64,000 bases of DNA, taken from the NCBI RefSeq assembly GCF_017368795.1, contig NZ_JAFNLL010000025.1, forward strand, positions 46,774 through 110,773. The letters are read 5' to 3'. Positions 45,048 through 56,177 of this stretch are shown piece after piece. The number at the start of each line of letters is the position of its first letter. The first letter of the stretch is position 1. The translations under genes were made by a program, and so were the position numbers. This stretch comes from Arthrobacter cavernae (GTDB taxonomy: Bacteria > Actinomycetota > Actinomycetes > Actinomycetales > Micrococcaceae). Below the pieces are notes generated by a model, which had not been told where the DNA came from, made no database searches, and saw only the letters and a list, made by a program, of their open reading frames with translations.

Positions 45048-48000
45048 CTATGCGGTCCGGAAGGCCCGCCGCCGCGTGGGCTTCACGGCGACGACCAGCA
45101 ACGTCCCGATCAACAGCAGGGCCGCCGCCGGCCAGAACCAGGCGGTGACCCCGGTGCCCGTGACGGCGAGCGCCGCACGTTCCACCGTGGTCACGTGCGT
45201 GGCCCTGTTGTTACCGGTCACGGTCTCAGGGGTGGAGGTGGTGACCACCGCTACGTTGGTGAACGGGCCATTGCCCATGTAGTCGGTGATCGAAGCCTGG
45301 ACCCCGATGGTGATCTCCTGTCCCGCGGCCACTACGCCGAGCTTGCAGGTGAACGACGTTGCAGAATTGGTGCAGCTGCCGGTGGACGGAGTCAGCGTGT
45401 CCGCCGTGACATCAGCCGGCATGGTGTCCGTGACCACGACGTCCCTGGCCTCGGTGGGACCGTTGTTGGTCACCTTGAGGGTGTAGGAAATCGCTGCCGA
45501 GCCGCCCGTGTTGGGCAGCAGGACCTTTTTGGTACCGGTCTTGACGACGGCGACGTCCGCCTCGTCCGGCGCGGGAACGCAGGCTTCGGCTTCACCGCCT
45601 GTGCCGTCAACCACGGTCAGTACCACCTTGTTCAGGAAGCCTGTGCCGTCATCGCCCTCCCCGAGGGTGCAATCCCTGGCATCCGATCCTGTTGCCGGGG
45701 CGATCGTGGACGTGGTGGTCACCGTGAAGGTGTGGACCGCGTCCGGGTTGATCGTGGTCGGTGCCGCCGTCAGCTGGGTGACCGTGGTGCCGTTCCATGC
45801 GGGGTTGACTGCAGCGTCCGTGCTGGCCGCACTGGCCCCGGTGACGGTGATGCCGGCGCCGAACTTCAGCGTGTCCACCAGGTTGTACTGCTCGGTGACG
45901 AACGACGCCGAACTGACCCTGATGTTGTACGTCACGGTGTAGCTCGAGTCGGCGTTCTTGACCGGTCCGCTGGTGACTGTCTTCCTGATGTCCACCGGGC
46001 CGCGCTTGGCGTTGGTGTAGGTGCAGGTGATCACGTCGCCCGGTGCCGGGTTCAGGATCGCCTCCATCCCTTCGATGGTGGCACCGCCGAACGTCACCCC
46101 GCCCTTGAGGCATTCGAGGTCCAGGAAGCGCCATCCATCCTTGGCCTGCTCCGTGATGCCCCAGTCCTGGACCGGGTTGAGTCCGGCGAACACCTTCGGC
46201 TCCTGGGTATCGGTGAGCGTGAAGTTCTCGCCGAATTCGCTGTTAGGCAGGAACCACAGGAAGTCGAACAGTGCGGGGTCCGCTGCAGGAACGGTCTTCT
46301 TGTCAATGATGACCGTGGCGGTCTGCGTGTTCTCGAACACGCAAGTCACCGTCTCGCCCGGATCCAGCTTGATGTTGCCGGTCTTGCTGGGTCCGTCGAT
46401 GGAGCTGGCAGTTCCGCCCGCGACAGAGTCGGAGCAGGAGAGCACCCTCGACAGGTAGGCCGGGAACGCGTTGTCCTCGGATACCGTGTAGCTGCCGGGC
46501 AGGACGTCCATGAACGCCTGGTTTCCGGTGCCTTCGTTGGTGGTGACGTCAAAGCCACCGTCAGCCAGGGCCGGGGTTCCCGACGTCCAGCTGCCGTTGA
46601 ATCCGAAGGTGCCGTCGGCGCCGTCGACGTTCTTGACGATGACGATCCTGCCCTTGGCGGTGTTGGTGATGGCACATGTGATGTGCGCGTCCGGGCCTAC
46701 CGTGAACGGAATGGTCACTGTCTGTCCGTTGAGCGTGCAGGTGAAGTCATCTATCGTCCACCCGGAGCCCGGGTTCACCTCAGTCACGGTGTAGTGGACC
46801 CCGGGGACCAGCGCCACAGTGGCTGTTCCGGTTCCGCCGGCGGTGACGATGGTCTCCTGGGTCTCGACGCCGTTCTCCGCACCGGTGATGGTGAAGTCGA
46901 ACGAACCGTTGCCGCCCACCGCTGTCTTGACGATGGTCAGCTCGCCGGGCAGGACTGCGTTGGTGACGGCACAGGCGATGCTGTCGCCGGCCTCCACCAC
47001 GATGGTGTTCCCGACGACCTCCGTGGTCCCATCGGCGTGCGTGACCGTGCAGGTGATGGCCCCACCTGTCCAGCCCGCGGGAAGCTGTTCGGTGACGGTG
47101 TAGCTTTCACCGGTCAGCAGGCTTCCCCACCCAACAGTCGGGTCCGCCGTCGTCGCGTTCTTGGTGCCCGTCTCGCCGTCGGGAACCGGCGAGACGGTGA
47201 ACGGGATGGACCAGGCGAAGTCCGGAAGGACGCCCGTGACCGTCTTGGTGACCTCGACATCGCCGGGTGCGGCGGTGTTGACGAGGCTGCAGGTGATCAG
47301 CTGGCCCGGCTGGGTGATGGTCACCTGGAAGCCGGCCAGTTGCGGGTTCTCATCCGCGCCGGTGGAGCAGGTGGTTTCGCCTTGGGTCCAGCCGGCAGCC
47401 GGTTCTTCCTCCGTGATGGTGTACTGCTTGTTCAGGACCAGCGGCTGGAACGTCACGGTGTCGCTGCCGTCTCCGGTGCCCGAGGCTTCCTGCGGGCTGG
47501 TCACTCCGGCTTCCACCGGGGAGATGGCGATGCCGAAGGACCATGCGTGGTCATCCGCCACGCCCTCAACCGACTTGGTCACCTGGATGGCGCCCGGGGC
47601 CGCACGATTGACGAAGGTGCACGTGATGGTCTGCCCCGGAGCCGGGGTCAGGGAGACGCCGTTGGCCGTTACCGCTGCCTGGTTGCTGCAGGCGGAGGTG
47701 GCCAGATCGAGCGTCCATCCCGGTACCGTCACTTCGTTGACCGTGTACGGCTGCTTGGCCGGCAACAGTGCTGAGGTGAAGGTGTTGGAGCGGGTGGCGT
47801 CCGCGTCGTCGTCGAGAATGAACGACGGCGGCAGCGGGCTTCCGGTGGCGTTGAACGTGAAGTCCTGGTCGTCGTCCGGAACGGCATCCTTGACGATCAC
47901 GATCGTGGAGCGCTGGGTGTTGGTGTAGGTACACGTCACCGTTTCGCCCGGATCGAGATCAATGGTGCCCACGAGGCCCTGGACCGAGCTGGTGTCTCCG

Positions 48001-51000
48001 GCAAGGTTGCCGGCGCAGACCAGATTAGTGCCGTCGTACCCGGGGGTCGGATCCATTTCCGTGACCGTGAGGGGGCTGCCGTCCTTGGGGACAACCACTC
48101 CGGTCCAGGTGCGGCTGGTGGTGCCGCCCACGGTGGTCAGCTGGAAGTTGTTGACGGGAGTGCCCGTTGCCGGGTCAGCCCAGTTTCCGCTGAAGTCGAA
48201 GGTGCCGTCGGCTCCTTCCACGTTCTTGACGATCACGATGGTGCCGCGGCCTGCCTGATTGGTCCACCGGCAGACGATGTCCTCGGTGGCCGCCTTCGGC
48301 ACCACGATGCTGCCCGATAGGGCACCGCCCTGGTATGTCAGCGAGGCGCCGGTGCAGACAAGAGACGCTGTGTAGGCTGCCCCATTGGCTGCGTCCAGGG
48401 ACTCGGTCAGTCCCACGGTTTCGCCGGAAAGAACCGTCACGGTCTTGACCGGGGAATCCACCTCGCTGCCCGGGGCGCCGGTGGATACAGACACTTCCGG
48501 GAGGCCCGGGAATCTCGACGTCGCCCCGAGGGTTGCCTGGTCGCCGTCGGCTCCGTCAATCCATTCCTTTTCGAGGGTCAGCTGGACGCTGTTCCGGTTG
48601 TTGGTGAACGTGCAGCTCACCGGCGCGGCCGTTTTGGGCATGGTGTACGAGCCGCTCAGCCCTGGCGTTGGCTCCGGGACCAGACCCGCAGCACTGCAGG
48701 ACAGGCTGGAGGTGTAGGAACCAAGGTTTCCGGCGCCGAGGACTTCAGCCAGGGAGACGGTTTCTCCGGAGAGCACCGACGCCGTCACGGTGTTCGTGGT
48801 GTCCGTGAACTGTGCCGATCCGTCTGCGACGGAGGTGGCTCCGGCTGCAGGCGACTGGCCGAGCTGGGCGGTGATGTCCAGATCGGCAGTATCCCCTTGA
48901 GCACCGTTGGTCCAGTGCTTCTTAAGGGTCAGCAGGGCGCTGGTGCGCGTGTTGGTGAACGTACACGTCACGGCCACAGGGCTCGCAGGAACCGTGTAAC
49001 TACCTGTCAGCGCCAGCGGCGTGTAGCTGAGGCCGTTGGCGTCCGTGCAGCTCAGCGACGCCGCGTAGGAGCCCACATTGGCCGGAGCCAGGACCTCCCC
49101 AAGGTTCACCGTCTCGCCCGCGTATACCGTGAGCACGGCCGGCGTGGTGCTGGCCGGTGCCGTGGAGCTTCCCTGCGCAACGGGAGAAAGCCCGCTGCTT
49201 CCGGAAGCGCTCAAGGACGCCTGGTCTCCCGTCCGCCCGTTGACCCATTCCTTGGTCAGAGTCAGCTGGGCCGACTTCCTGGTGTTCTGGAAGGTGCAGG
49301 TGACTGTGACATCCGGGGAAGTCACGGTGAAGTTCCCCGAGACCCCGGTGTTGTTCGCCGGAACGATTCCGTTGTCACAAACCAACACCGAGGAGTACCA
49401 ACTGCCGTTGGTGCCTGCGTGGGCAGCCTCGGACACCGTGACGTTTTCACCAAGCACCACCACTACGGCCGGGTTGGAAACGAATCCGTTGCCCACGCCG
49501 TCGGGACCGCTCTGCAGCGCGCCATTAATGTTCAGGTCGAACTTGCCAGGGTCGGCAGCCGGCGAAAGCTGCTTGGCAACCTTGACGTTGGCCGTCTGCT
49601 TCGCGTTATTGAACGTGCAGGTGACGATATGGCCGGGCTGGATGTTGATGTTGGTCAACTTGCCCGTGGCCGGATCGAACGCCGTTCCGGGCAGCGGTTG
49701 AGTTCCATCCACACAGGTGGCGGACACCTTGGTCCAGAAGAGCTCAGACGTTGATTCAGTCACCGAGTAGGTGCCGGCGTTGACCTCGTTGCTGAGCTCT
49801 GATCCACCCGGCGTCACGTTGTTCACCGTAGTGATGTTGCCGCTGATGACCTGGGTGTTCTGGGCATCCCGTGCATCGAAGCTGAAGGTTCCGTCGCGCA
49901 GGGTGGTTGCCTTCTTGACGATCAGGCGGCCCTGCTGTTCATTCGTGAACGTGCAGGTGACAATGTCACCTGCAGCCAACGTGACCGTCGTCGAAAGGTT
50001 GCCCTGGACATATGCGGTGGCGCTGGAACCGCCGGACCCCGTGGTGGTGATGACGCAGGCAATGTTGACCAGGGCGTAGTCCGGATCGTGCTGCGTGTTC
50101 GCCGCCGTCAGGAGCTCGGCGATGGTGTAGGCCCCCGGCGCCAGGTTGGGCGAGGTGTTGGACTGCCCGATCTGCAGGGAGAACTCGGCCGTTCCATCGG
50201 GGGCAACAGCGTTATTCGCGTAGTTGTTGTCGAAGCCGAACGTATCCGTGGCGGTCTTGCCGTGCCCGTCCTTGACGACCTTGATCTGGCCGTTCTGGTT
50301 GTTGGTAAACGTACAGGTGATGACCTGTCCGCCAATGGTGGTCAAGCCCACGGAGGAGCCTGCGACGGTTCCTACCGGCTGCTGCTGGCCGTCAAGACAG
50401 ACGATGCTCTGCAGTACCCAGCTGGGCGTACCTGCAGGAACCAATTCGCTGATATTGATCTGGCTGCCCGGAGTGAAGGACAGCAATCCCGAGCTGTCGC
50501 CCAAGGTCAATGGAATGGATGGTTTGCCCGTGACATCAAAGTTGAACACCGTGTTCGTATCGCCGGCGCCCGTCTTGTTGATCACCACGCCCGAGGTCTG
50601 GTTGGTAATGACGCAAGAGGTCTTGACCCCGTTGTCCACAGAGATCGGCGGAATCTGGAACAGCTGCGTGACGTTGTTGAGGCTGTCCGTCACGACTTCC
50701 TGTGAGCGCAGTGCACCCGAGGGCACGGCAAACGGATCCCACCACGTACATTTCACGTTCAGCAGAGACCAGCCGGACGGCACCGTGGTTTCCCGGAGCC
50801 GGTAGTCCGGCTGGGCGGTCACGTTGCTCCAGATGTGGGATTCGCCGACCTTGATGGCGGAAACAATCTTGGAGGAGTCCAGCTGCGGAGTAGTCGCGCC
50901 GGCGCCCTGGACTGCGAGGTCCGGGCCGAAGGTCGGCTGCTGGTCTGCCGCGTCCAGGGTGTAACCGAAGACATCGGCTCCGGTGAGGCCGGCAGGGTTT

Positions 51001-51902
51001 GATTCCTTGGTGATGCTGATGCTGGAACAGGTGTTGATGACCAAGGGGCTCGACGGGAGAATCAGATCCTTGAGTGTCGGGTTTCCTCCGCCGGGGTCGG
51101 TGATGACGCCGCCCAAGGTGACGGAACTGCAGACGTCTCCCGGAAGGACACCCGTTGCGGTCAGGTCAATGGCGAGCTCTCCGAATACGGCGGCTGCCGG
51201 ATCATCAGTACCCGTCTGCACACCGGAGGTGAGGTTATTCGTGAATTGCCAGGTGGTGCCGTTCCAGGTGCCGACCCTGACCGTGTTGGAACCCCCTCCA
51301 CCTTCTGCGTGGAAGAACTCGATCAACTTATCGTCTGCTCGGCCATCCTTGTTGAAGGGGTTTCCCGGGGTCGGATCCATCGGGCCCAGGATGGACACAA
51401 AGGTGGTCATGGTGCCGCTTTTTCCTGGAATGCGGTTCCAGTCCATGTACAGGACGTAGTGCAACTGACCACCGACATTGACGATCTCGTAGGCGACTTC
51501 CGAGCCGCACAGGTCCGTTTTCTCCGGACTGATCGCGCCAGGAATGAAGACCCAGTCGTCTTCGAGCTTCGTGCCGGCTACGGCCTGGGTCGGGTCCGTG
51601 CCTGTACAGGCGTCAGGCATGTCCCGGTACGCGACTATGCCCGTGGACTGGCGGCCTTGGGCCGTGGTGTACGGCCCATAAGGGGAAGCGGCGATGCCCG
51701 CCCAGTCGTTGACGCCCGTGCGGTTGGCACCGCCTGGACCTTCGATTTCAAACTTCGTAAATTCGCCCGCAGCCGTGTGGCCCGGCAGGGCGGCAAAGGC
51801 CGGAGCCGCCAGGCCATAGGGTCCGGCGATGGCCAGGACCAGGGCTGTAAACAAGGTGATAGGACCGCGGCGGGTACGCCGACGGGGAACTGCATGTCTC
51901 AT
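45048..51902 (-). CDS. Giant 15-module surface protein with LAVTG sorting signal
   Basis: 2284 residues. Signal peptide (about 1-38), then a beta-rich N-terminal domain (about 40-290). Residues about 295-1965 contain 15 successive modules of roughly 110 residues, each ending in a C-x-x-x-N strand (CTFTN, CVITN, CTYTN, CAVTN and so on). Each also has a Lys in its first strand (for example IVIVKN), a Glu in a Y/V-T-x-E strand (VTEMDP, ITEEEP, ISELVP) and an earlier Cys. This is the layout of SpaA/CnaB-like prealbumin folds with Lys-Asn isopeptide bonds. Two DUF11-like domains follow (about 1966-2240), then LAVTG (2245-2249), a membrane helix and an Arg-rich tail, a sorting signal of the class E sortase type. 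No sortase is in the window. Probably a long wall-anchored stalk or adhesin. ATG at 51902. Confidence 0.85.
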   Translation of the reverse strand: MRHAVPRRRTRRGPITLFTALVLAIAGPYGLAAPAFAALPGHTAAGEFTKFEIEGPGGANRTGVNDWAGIAASPYGPYTTAQGRQSTGIVAYRDMPDACTGTDPTQAVAGTKLEDDWVFIPGAISPEKTDLCGSEVAYEIVNVGGQLHYVLYMDWNRIPGKSGTMTTFVSILGPMDPTPGNPFNKDGRADDKLIEFFHAEGGGGSNTVRVGTWNGTTWQFTNNLTSGVQTGTDDPAAAVFGELAIDLTATGVLPGDVCSSVTLGGVITDPGGGNPTLKDLILPSSPLVINTCSSISITKESNPAGLTGADVFGYTLDAADQQPTFGPDLAVQGAGATTPQLDSSKIVSAIKVGESHIWSNVTAQPDYRLRETTVPSGWSLLNVKCTWWDPFAVPSGALRSQEVVTDSLNNVTQLFQIPPISVDNGVKTSCVITNQTSGVVINKTGAGDTNTVFNFDVTGKPSIPLTLGDSSGLLSFTPGSQINISELVPAGTPSWVLQSIVCLDGQQQPVGTVAGSSVGLTTIGGQVITCTFTNNQNGQIKVVKDGHGKTATDTFGFDNNYANNAVAPDGTAEFSLQIGQSNTSPNLAPGAYTIAELLTAANTQHDPDYALVNIACVITTTGSGGSSATAYVQGNLSTTVTLAAGDIVTCTFTNEQQGRLIVKKATTLRDGTFSFDARDAQNTQVISGNITTVNNVTPGGSELSNEVNAGTYSVTESTSELFWTKVSATCVDGTQPLPGTAFDPATGKLTNINIQPGHIVTCTFNNAKQTANVKVAKQLSPAADPGKFDLNINGALQSGPDGVGNGFVSNPAVVVVLGENVTVSEAAHAGTNGSWYSSVLVCDNGIVPANNTGVSGNFTVTSPDVTVTCTFQNTRKSAQLTLTKEWVNGRTGDQASLSASGSSGLSPVAQGSSTAPASTTPAVLTVYAGETVNLGEVLAPANVGSYAASLSCTDANGLSYTPLALTGSYTVPASPVAVTCTFTNTRTSALLTLKKHWTNGAQGDTADLDITAQLGQSPAAGATSVADGSAQFTDTTNTVTASVLSGETVSLAEVLGAGNLGSYTSSLSCSAAGLVPEPTPGLSGSYTMPKTAAPVSCTFTNNRNSVQLTLEKEWIDGADGDQATLGATSRFPGLPEVSVSTGAPGSEVDSPVKTVTVLSGETVGLTESLDAANGAAYTASLVCTGASLTYQGGALSGSIVVPKAATEDIVCRWTNQAGRGTIVIVKNVEGADGTFDFSGNWADPATGTPVNNFQLTTVGGTTSRTWTGVVVPKDGSPLTVTEMDPTPGYDGTNLVCAGNLAGDTSSVQGLVGTIDLDPGETVTCTYTNTQRSTIVIVKDAVPDDDQDFTFNATGSPLPPSFILDDDADATRSNTFTSALLPAKQPYTVNEVTVPGWTLDLATSACSNQAAVTANGVSLTPAPGQTITCTFVNRAAPGAIQVTKSVEGVADDHAWSFGIAISPVEAGVTSPQEASGTGDGSDTVTFQPLVLNKQYTITEEEPAAGWTQGETTCSTGADENPQLAGFQVTITQPGQLITCSLVNTAAPGDVEVTKTVTGVLPDFAWSIPFTVSPVPDGETGTKNATTADPTVGWGSLLTGESYTVTEQLPAGWTGGAITCTVTHADGTTEVVGNTIVVEAGDSIACAVTNAVLPGELTIVKTAVGGNGSFDFTITGAENGVETQETIVTAGGTGTATVALVPGVHYTVTEVNPGSGWTIDDFTCTLNGQTVTIPFTVGPDAHITCAITNTAKGRIVIVKNVDGADGTFGFNGSWTSGTPALADGGFDVTTNEGTGNQAFMDVLPGSYTVSEDNAFPAYLSRVLSCSDSVAGGTASSIDGPSKTGNIKLDPGETVTCVFENTQTATVIIDKKTVPAADPALFDFLWFLPNSEFGENFTLTDTQEPKVFAGLNPVQDWGITEQAKDGWRFLDLECLKGGVTFGGATIEGMEAILNPAPGDVITCTYTNAKRGPVDIRKTVTSGPVKNADSSYTVTYNIRVSSASFVTEQYNLVDTLKFGAGITVTGASAASTDAAVNPAWNGTTVTQLTAAPTTINPDAVHTFTVTTTSTIAPATGSDARDCTLGEGDDGTGFLNKVVLTVVDGTGGEAEACVPAPDEADVAVVKTGTKKVLLPNTGGSAAISYTLKVTNNGPTEARDVVVTDTMPADVTADTLTPSTGSCTNSATSFTCKLGVVAAGQEITIGVQASITDYMGNGPFTNVAVVTTSTPETVTGNNRATHVTTVERAALAVTGTGVTAWFWPAAALLLIGTLLVVAVKPTRRRAFRTA

Positions 51903-52236
51903 GACATCTCCCGGGAAACTGATTGCCCAATAGAGCGCCCATAAGGCGGCGCTCTCTATCAGTTGTCACGAGAGTTCAATGCGTCCCCCTGACAACATTG
52001 AACGGGCAGCTCCCCAGCTCCCTGGTCCGTACAGCACAGACCATACACCCGGAATTGCGAATACAAGCCCGCTTGGGCAGCAATTAACGATTGCCAGCTC
52101 TCAATTGACTGGGATTCGTGGGAGAAAATCGATTAACAAGTAGCTCTGCCGAAAAAAGACGGGTACTACTTGGCCACGGTTCGGCGGGCGGCAATAGGTA
52201 ATCGCAGGGCCGCCCCGGCGGTCCTGCCGAAGGGGG
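51903..52236. promoter_or_regulatory. Leader region of the giant gene with interleaved repeats
   Basis: 334 bases without a gene. A stem AGAGCGCC/GGCGCTCT (51932-51955) lies near the start; two 7-base pairs (51962-51968 with 51990-51996; 51974-51980 with 51997-52003) interlock. The rest, 52010-52236, is AT-richer with no clear element and holds the probable promoter; the tail near 52200-52236 is GC-rich next to the nudix gene stop. Confidence 0.45.
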
Positions 52237-52752
52237 TCAGGCCCCCGGCTGGAGGCATGTCGCGGAATCCCCGCAGGCGGCAGTATGGACCTCGGCGACA
52301 CTCTCGTTGTCGTCGGCCAGGATCACCCTGACGGCAAGCCGCTGGCCGGATATCATGGCAGGCACCCAGTGCTCCGCGTCGGCCCACATCTGCTCAACCG
52401 GCAGCGTTTCCAGGCCGTACCAGCGCGGCGTGATTTCATCGCTTTCGGAAGGTTCGCCCTCCCATTTTCCGGTCAGGAAGACGGTCGTGAACATGTTCCA
52501 CTCGGGCCTGCGGGGGAACTCGAAGTCCACTGTTCCGGCGAACACAAGGTCCTGCGGAACCACCGTGACATGGACTTCCTCGCGCACTTCGCGGCACGCC
52601 GCTTCGAGGGCTGTCTCCCCTGCTTCCAAGTGTCCCCCGACGCCCACCACCTTGCCCGTCCCGAAGCCGGTTTTCTTGGTTCCGAGCAGCACTTCCTGCC
52701 CGTCCGAACCATCGCGGAGCAGGAAGCAAAGGGTCACGTGCGCAGCTGTCAT
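52237..52752 (-). CDS. Nudix hydrolase, MutT-like
   Basis: 171 residues. Nudix box at about 38-60: GGHLEAGETALEAACREVRE then EVHV, with all catalytic Glu residues (the usual G before the last residue is H). Hydrolyses nucleoside diphosphate-type substrates; 8-oxo-dGTP is possible but the sequence does not settle it. The C-terminal 35 residues after RVILADDN are extra and include two cysteines. ATG at 52752. Confidence 0.88.
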   Translation of the reverse strand: MTAAHVTLCFLLRDGSDGQEVLLGTKKTGFGTGKVVGVGGHLEAGETALEAACREVREEVHVTVVPQDLVFAGTVDFEFPRRPEWNMFTTVFLTGKWEGEPSESDEITPRWYGLETLPVEQMWADAEHWVPAMISGQRLAVRVILADDNESVAEVHTAACGDSATCLQPGA

Positions 52753-52842
52753 GGGCCCAGCCTACTTTGGCGAGGAATCACCGCCGGCCATGCGGCACCG
52801 CATGCCCTGAGGCACGCGATGCCGCCTTGCTACAGTGGGGCC

Positions 52843-53586
52843 ATGAACGTACCAGCGGGCGAGGGGCCGGCCGTCGACGCCCTCCCGGAGGCCAGCATGC
52901 AAGGCGAAGAGGGCAGCGGAACACAACCCGAGGCGGTTCCGGCGAAGGACGCTTGGCTGCCGCGCTGGCTGATCAGGCACCCGCTGTATGCGGGCTGGGT
53001 GTGGACAGGCTTCTGGGCCGGCCTGATCGTCCTTGACGAATTCGTGGATCTTGCAGGATGGACGTGGTACGTGCTGGTGGGTATGGCAGCATTGCCGACG
53101 CTGGTTTCCACGCTGGCGGTGCTGAAGGCAACACCCAGGCGTCATCTGAAACCGCAGCAGGAATCGGTCCTCGCCCACTTCTTCGTACGTTTCCTGGCCC
53201 TGCTCGCCGCGTTCCTCGTCTGGGGCTTTTCCGTCGTGGCAAGTGCGTCGATCTCCAGCACCGTGCAGGTTCTGGCCGGCGACTCCGAGCGAGAGGTCAC
53301 GTCCTTGGGCCTGAACCTCTTGCTGGCCGCGGTTCCGCTGGTCTTCTCAGTGCTGTGGCTGGCCTTTATCGTGCGCTGCGCGTGGTTCCTTCGCCGGCTG
53401 CGCGGCTGGAGCCAAAGTCCGGCCAACTCAAGGGTGCCCAAGAAGTTCCTGCGCGGGCGGCCCGGGCTGCGGCGGCTGGTGGTGGGACTGGCGCACCCTG
53501 GCCTGCTTCTCGTGGCGGGGCTTGGCACTTCTGTTCTGGCCCTGCTCCTGGCCAGTGTTGAATTGACCATCGACGTACTTCGCTAA
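52843..53586 (+). CDS. Multi-helix membrane protein, unknown function
   Basis: 247 residues. Acidic N-terminal 40 residues, then about five membrane helices (around 50-70, 77-97, 112-135, 148-172, 215-240). Basic loops suggest a cytoplasmic side rich in Arg. No known motif. Convergent with the Nudix gene at 53626, and divergent from the one at 52237. Confidence 0.72.
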   Translation: MNVPAGEGPAVDALPEASMQGEEGSGTQPEAVPAKDAWLPRWLIRHPLYAGWVWTGFWAGLIVLDEFVDLAGWTWYVLVGMAALPTLVSTLAVLKATPRRHLKPQQESVLAHFFVRFLALLAAFLVWGFSVVASASISSTVQVLAGDSEREVTSLGLNLLLAAVPLVFSVLWLAFIVRCAWFLRRLRGWSQSPANSRVPKKFLRGRPGLRRLVVGLAHPGLLLVAGLGTSVLALLLASVELTIDVLR

Positions 53587-53625
53587 CCTGCTGGCACGTT
53601 ACTGGCGCTGCAAGGCGGGATCCGC

Positions 53626-54288
53626 TCAGCGCTGGCTTGGATGCGCCGGCCACGGCGCGTCGGCCGGGCGGAGGTTCGTGAAGCCGTCGGCCTTCGCTGC
53701 GGCGGCCGCGAGGATCCCGACGACGGCCGAGGGGTTGTGCAGGCGCCCTTCCAGGACCGCCGCCACGGCGTCGCTGAGCGGGACCCAGCGCAGCTCGATT
53801 TCGGCTTCTTCGTCGGTACGGACGTGCCGTTCCGCTTCCGGAACCTCACCGAGGCCGCGGGCGAGGTAGATCCGGATGGCCTCGCTGGAGGAACCCGGGG
53901 AATTGAAGAAGTCGGCCAGCACGTTCCACGTGGCGGCGGTGACGTCCGCTTCTTCGGCCAGTTCCCGGGCCGCCCCCACCACGAAGTCCTCGCCCTCGAT
54001 GTCCAGCAGGCCCGCCGGAATCTCCCAAAGATCCATCCCCACCGGATGCCGGTACTGCTTGAGCAGGAGGATCTCGCCGTCATCGTTCATGGGAAGGACG
54101 GCCACGGCCCCCGGGTGGTCGATGTAGTCGCGCACCAGGGTACCCGTGTCCTCGCTGAGCTGGAAGGCGTCGCTGACGACGTCCCAGATCCGGCCCTCGT
54201 AAACCGTGCTGGAAGACAAAAGACGGCGCGGGCTCGGCATGTCCGAAACCTGCCGTGACGTGCTGGGGGTTTCAGAAATGCCGGGCAT
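53626..54288 (-). CDS. Nudix hydrolase, ADP-ribose pyrophosphatase type (Rv1700-like)
   Basis: 220 residues. Nudix box AGLLDIEGEDFVVGAARELAEE at about 90-112 with REL and EE catalytic residues, and the N-terminal dimer strand VRDYIDHPGAVAVLP. Breaks ADP-ribose into AMP and ribose 5-phosphate. The ATG at 54288 is used; ATG at 54240 gives a length nearer the family norm. It lies 27 bases after the pyrG stop, as in mycobacteria. Confidence 0.9.
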   Translation of the reverse strand: MPGISETPSTSRQVSDMPSPRRLLSSSTVYEGRIWDVVSDAFQLSEDTGTLVRDYIDHPGAVAVLPMNDDGEILLLKQYRHPVGMDLWEIPAGLLDIEGEDFVVGAARELAEEADVTAATWNVLADFFNSPGSSSEAIRIYLARGLGEVPEAERHVRTDEEAEIELRWVPLSDAVAAVLEGRLHNPSAVVGILAAAAAKADGFTNLRPADAPWPAHPSQR

Positions 54289-54315
54289 CGCGCCGTCCTT
54301 CGTTTCGTGTTTCCG

Positions 54316-56064
<1,749 letters not shown>

Positions 56065-56177
56065 TTACGCCTTCCAAGCGTCTGTTTTTGATTTCCCAAA
56101 TGTTCCATGGTGGCTTACGGGGCGCCCCCGGAGCAAGAGCAGGCAGCTGCACACAGGGCGACGTGAGCCGAAACACC

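Noticed and set aside
44847..47774. 975-residue plus-strand frame inside the giant protein gene
   Set aside because: Antisense to repeated modules; no start signal and Arg/Gly/Val-rich low-information sequence.
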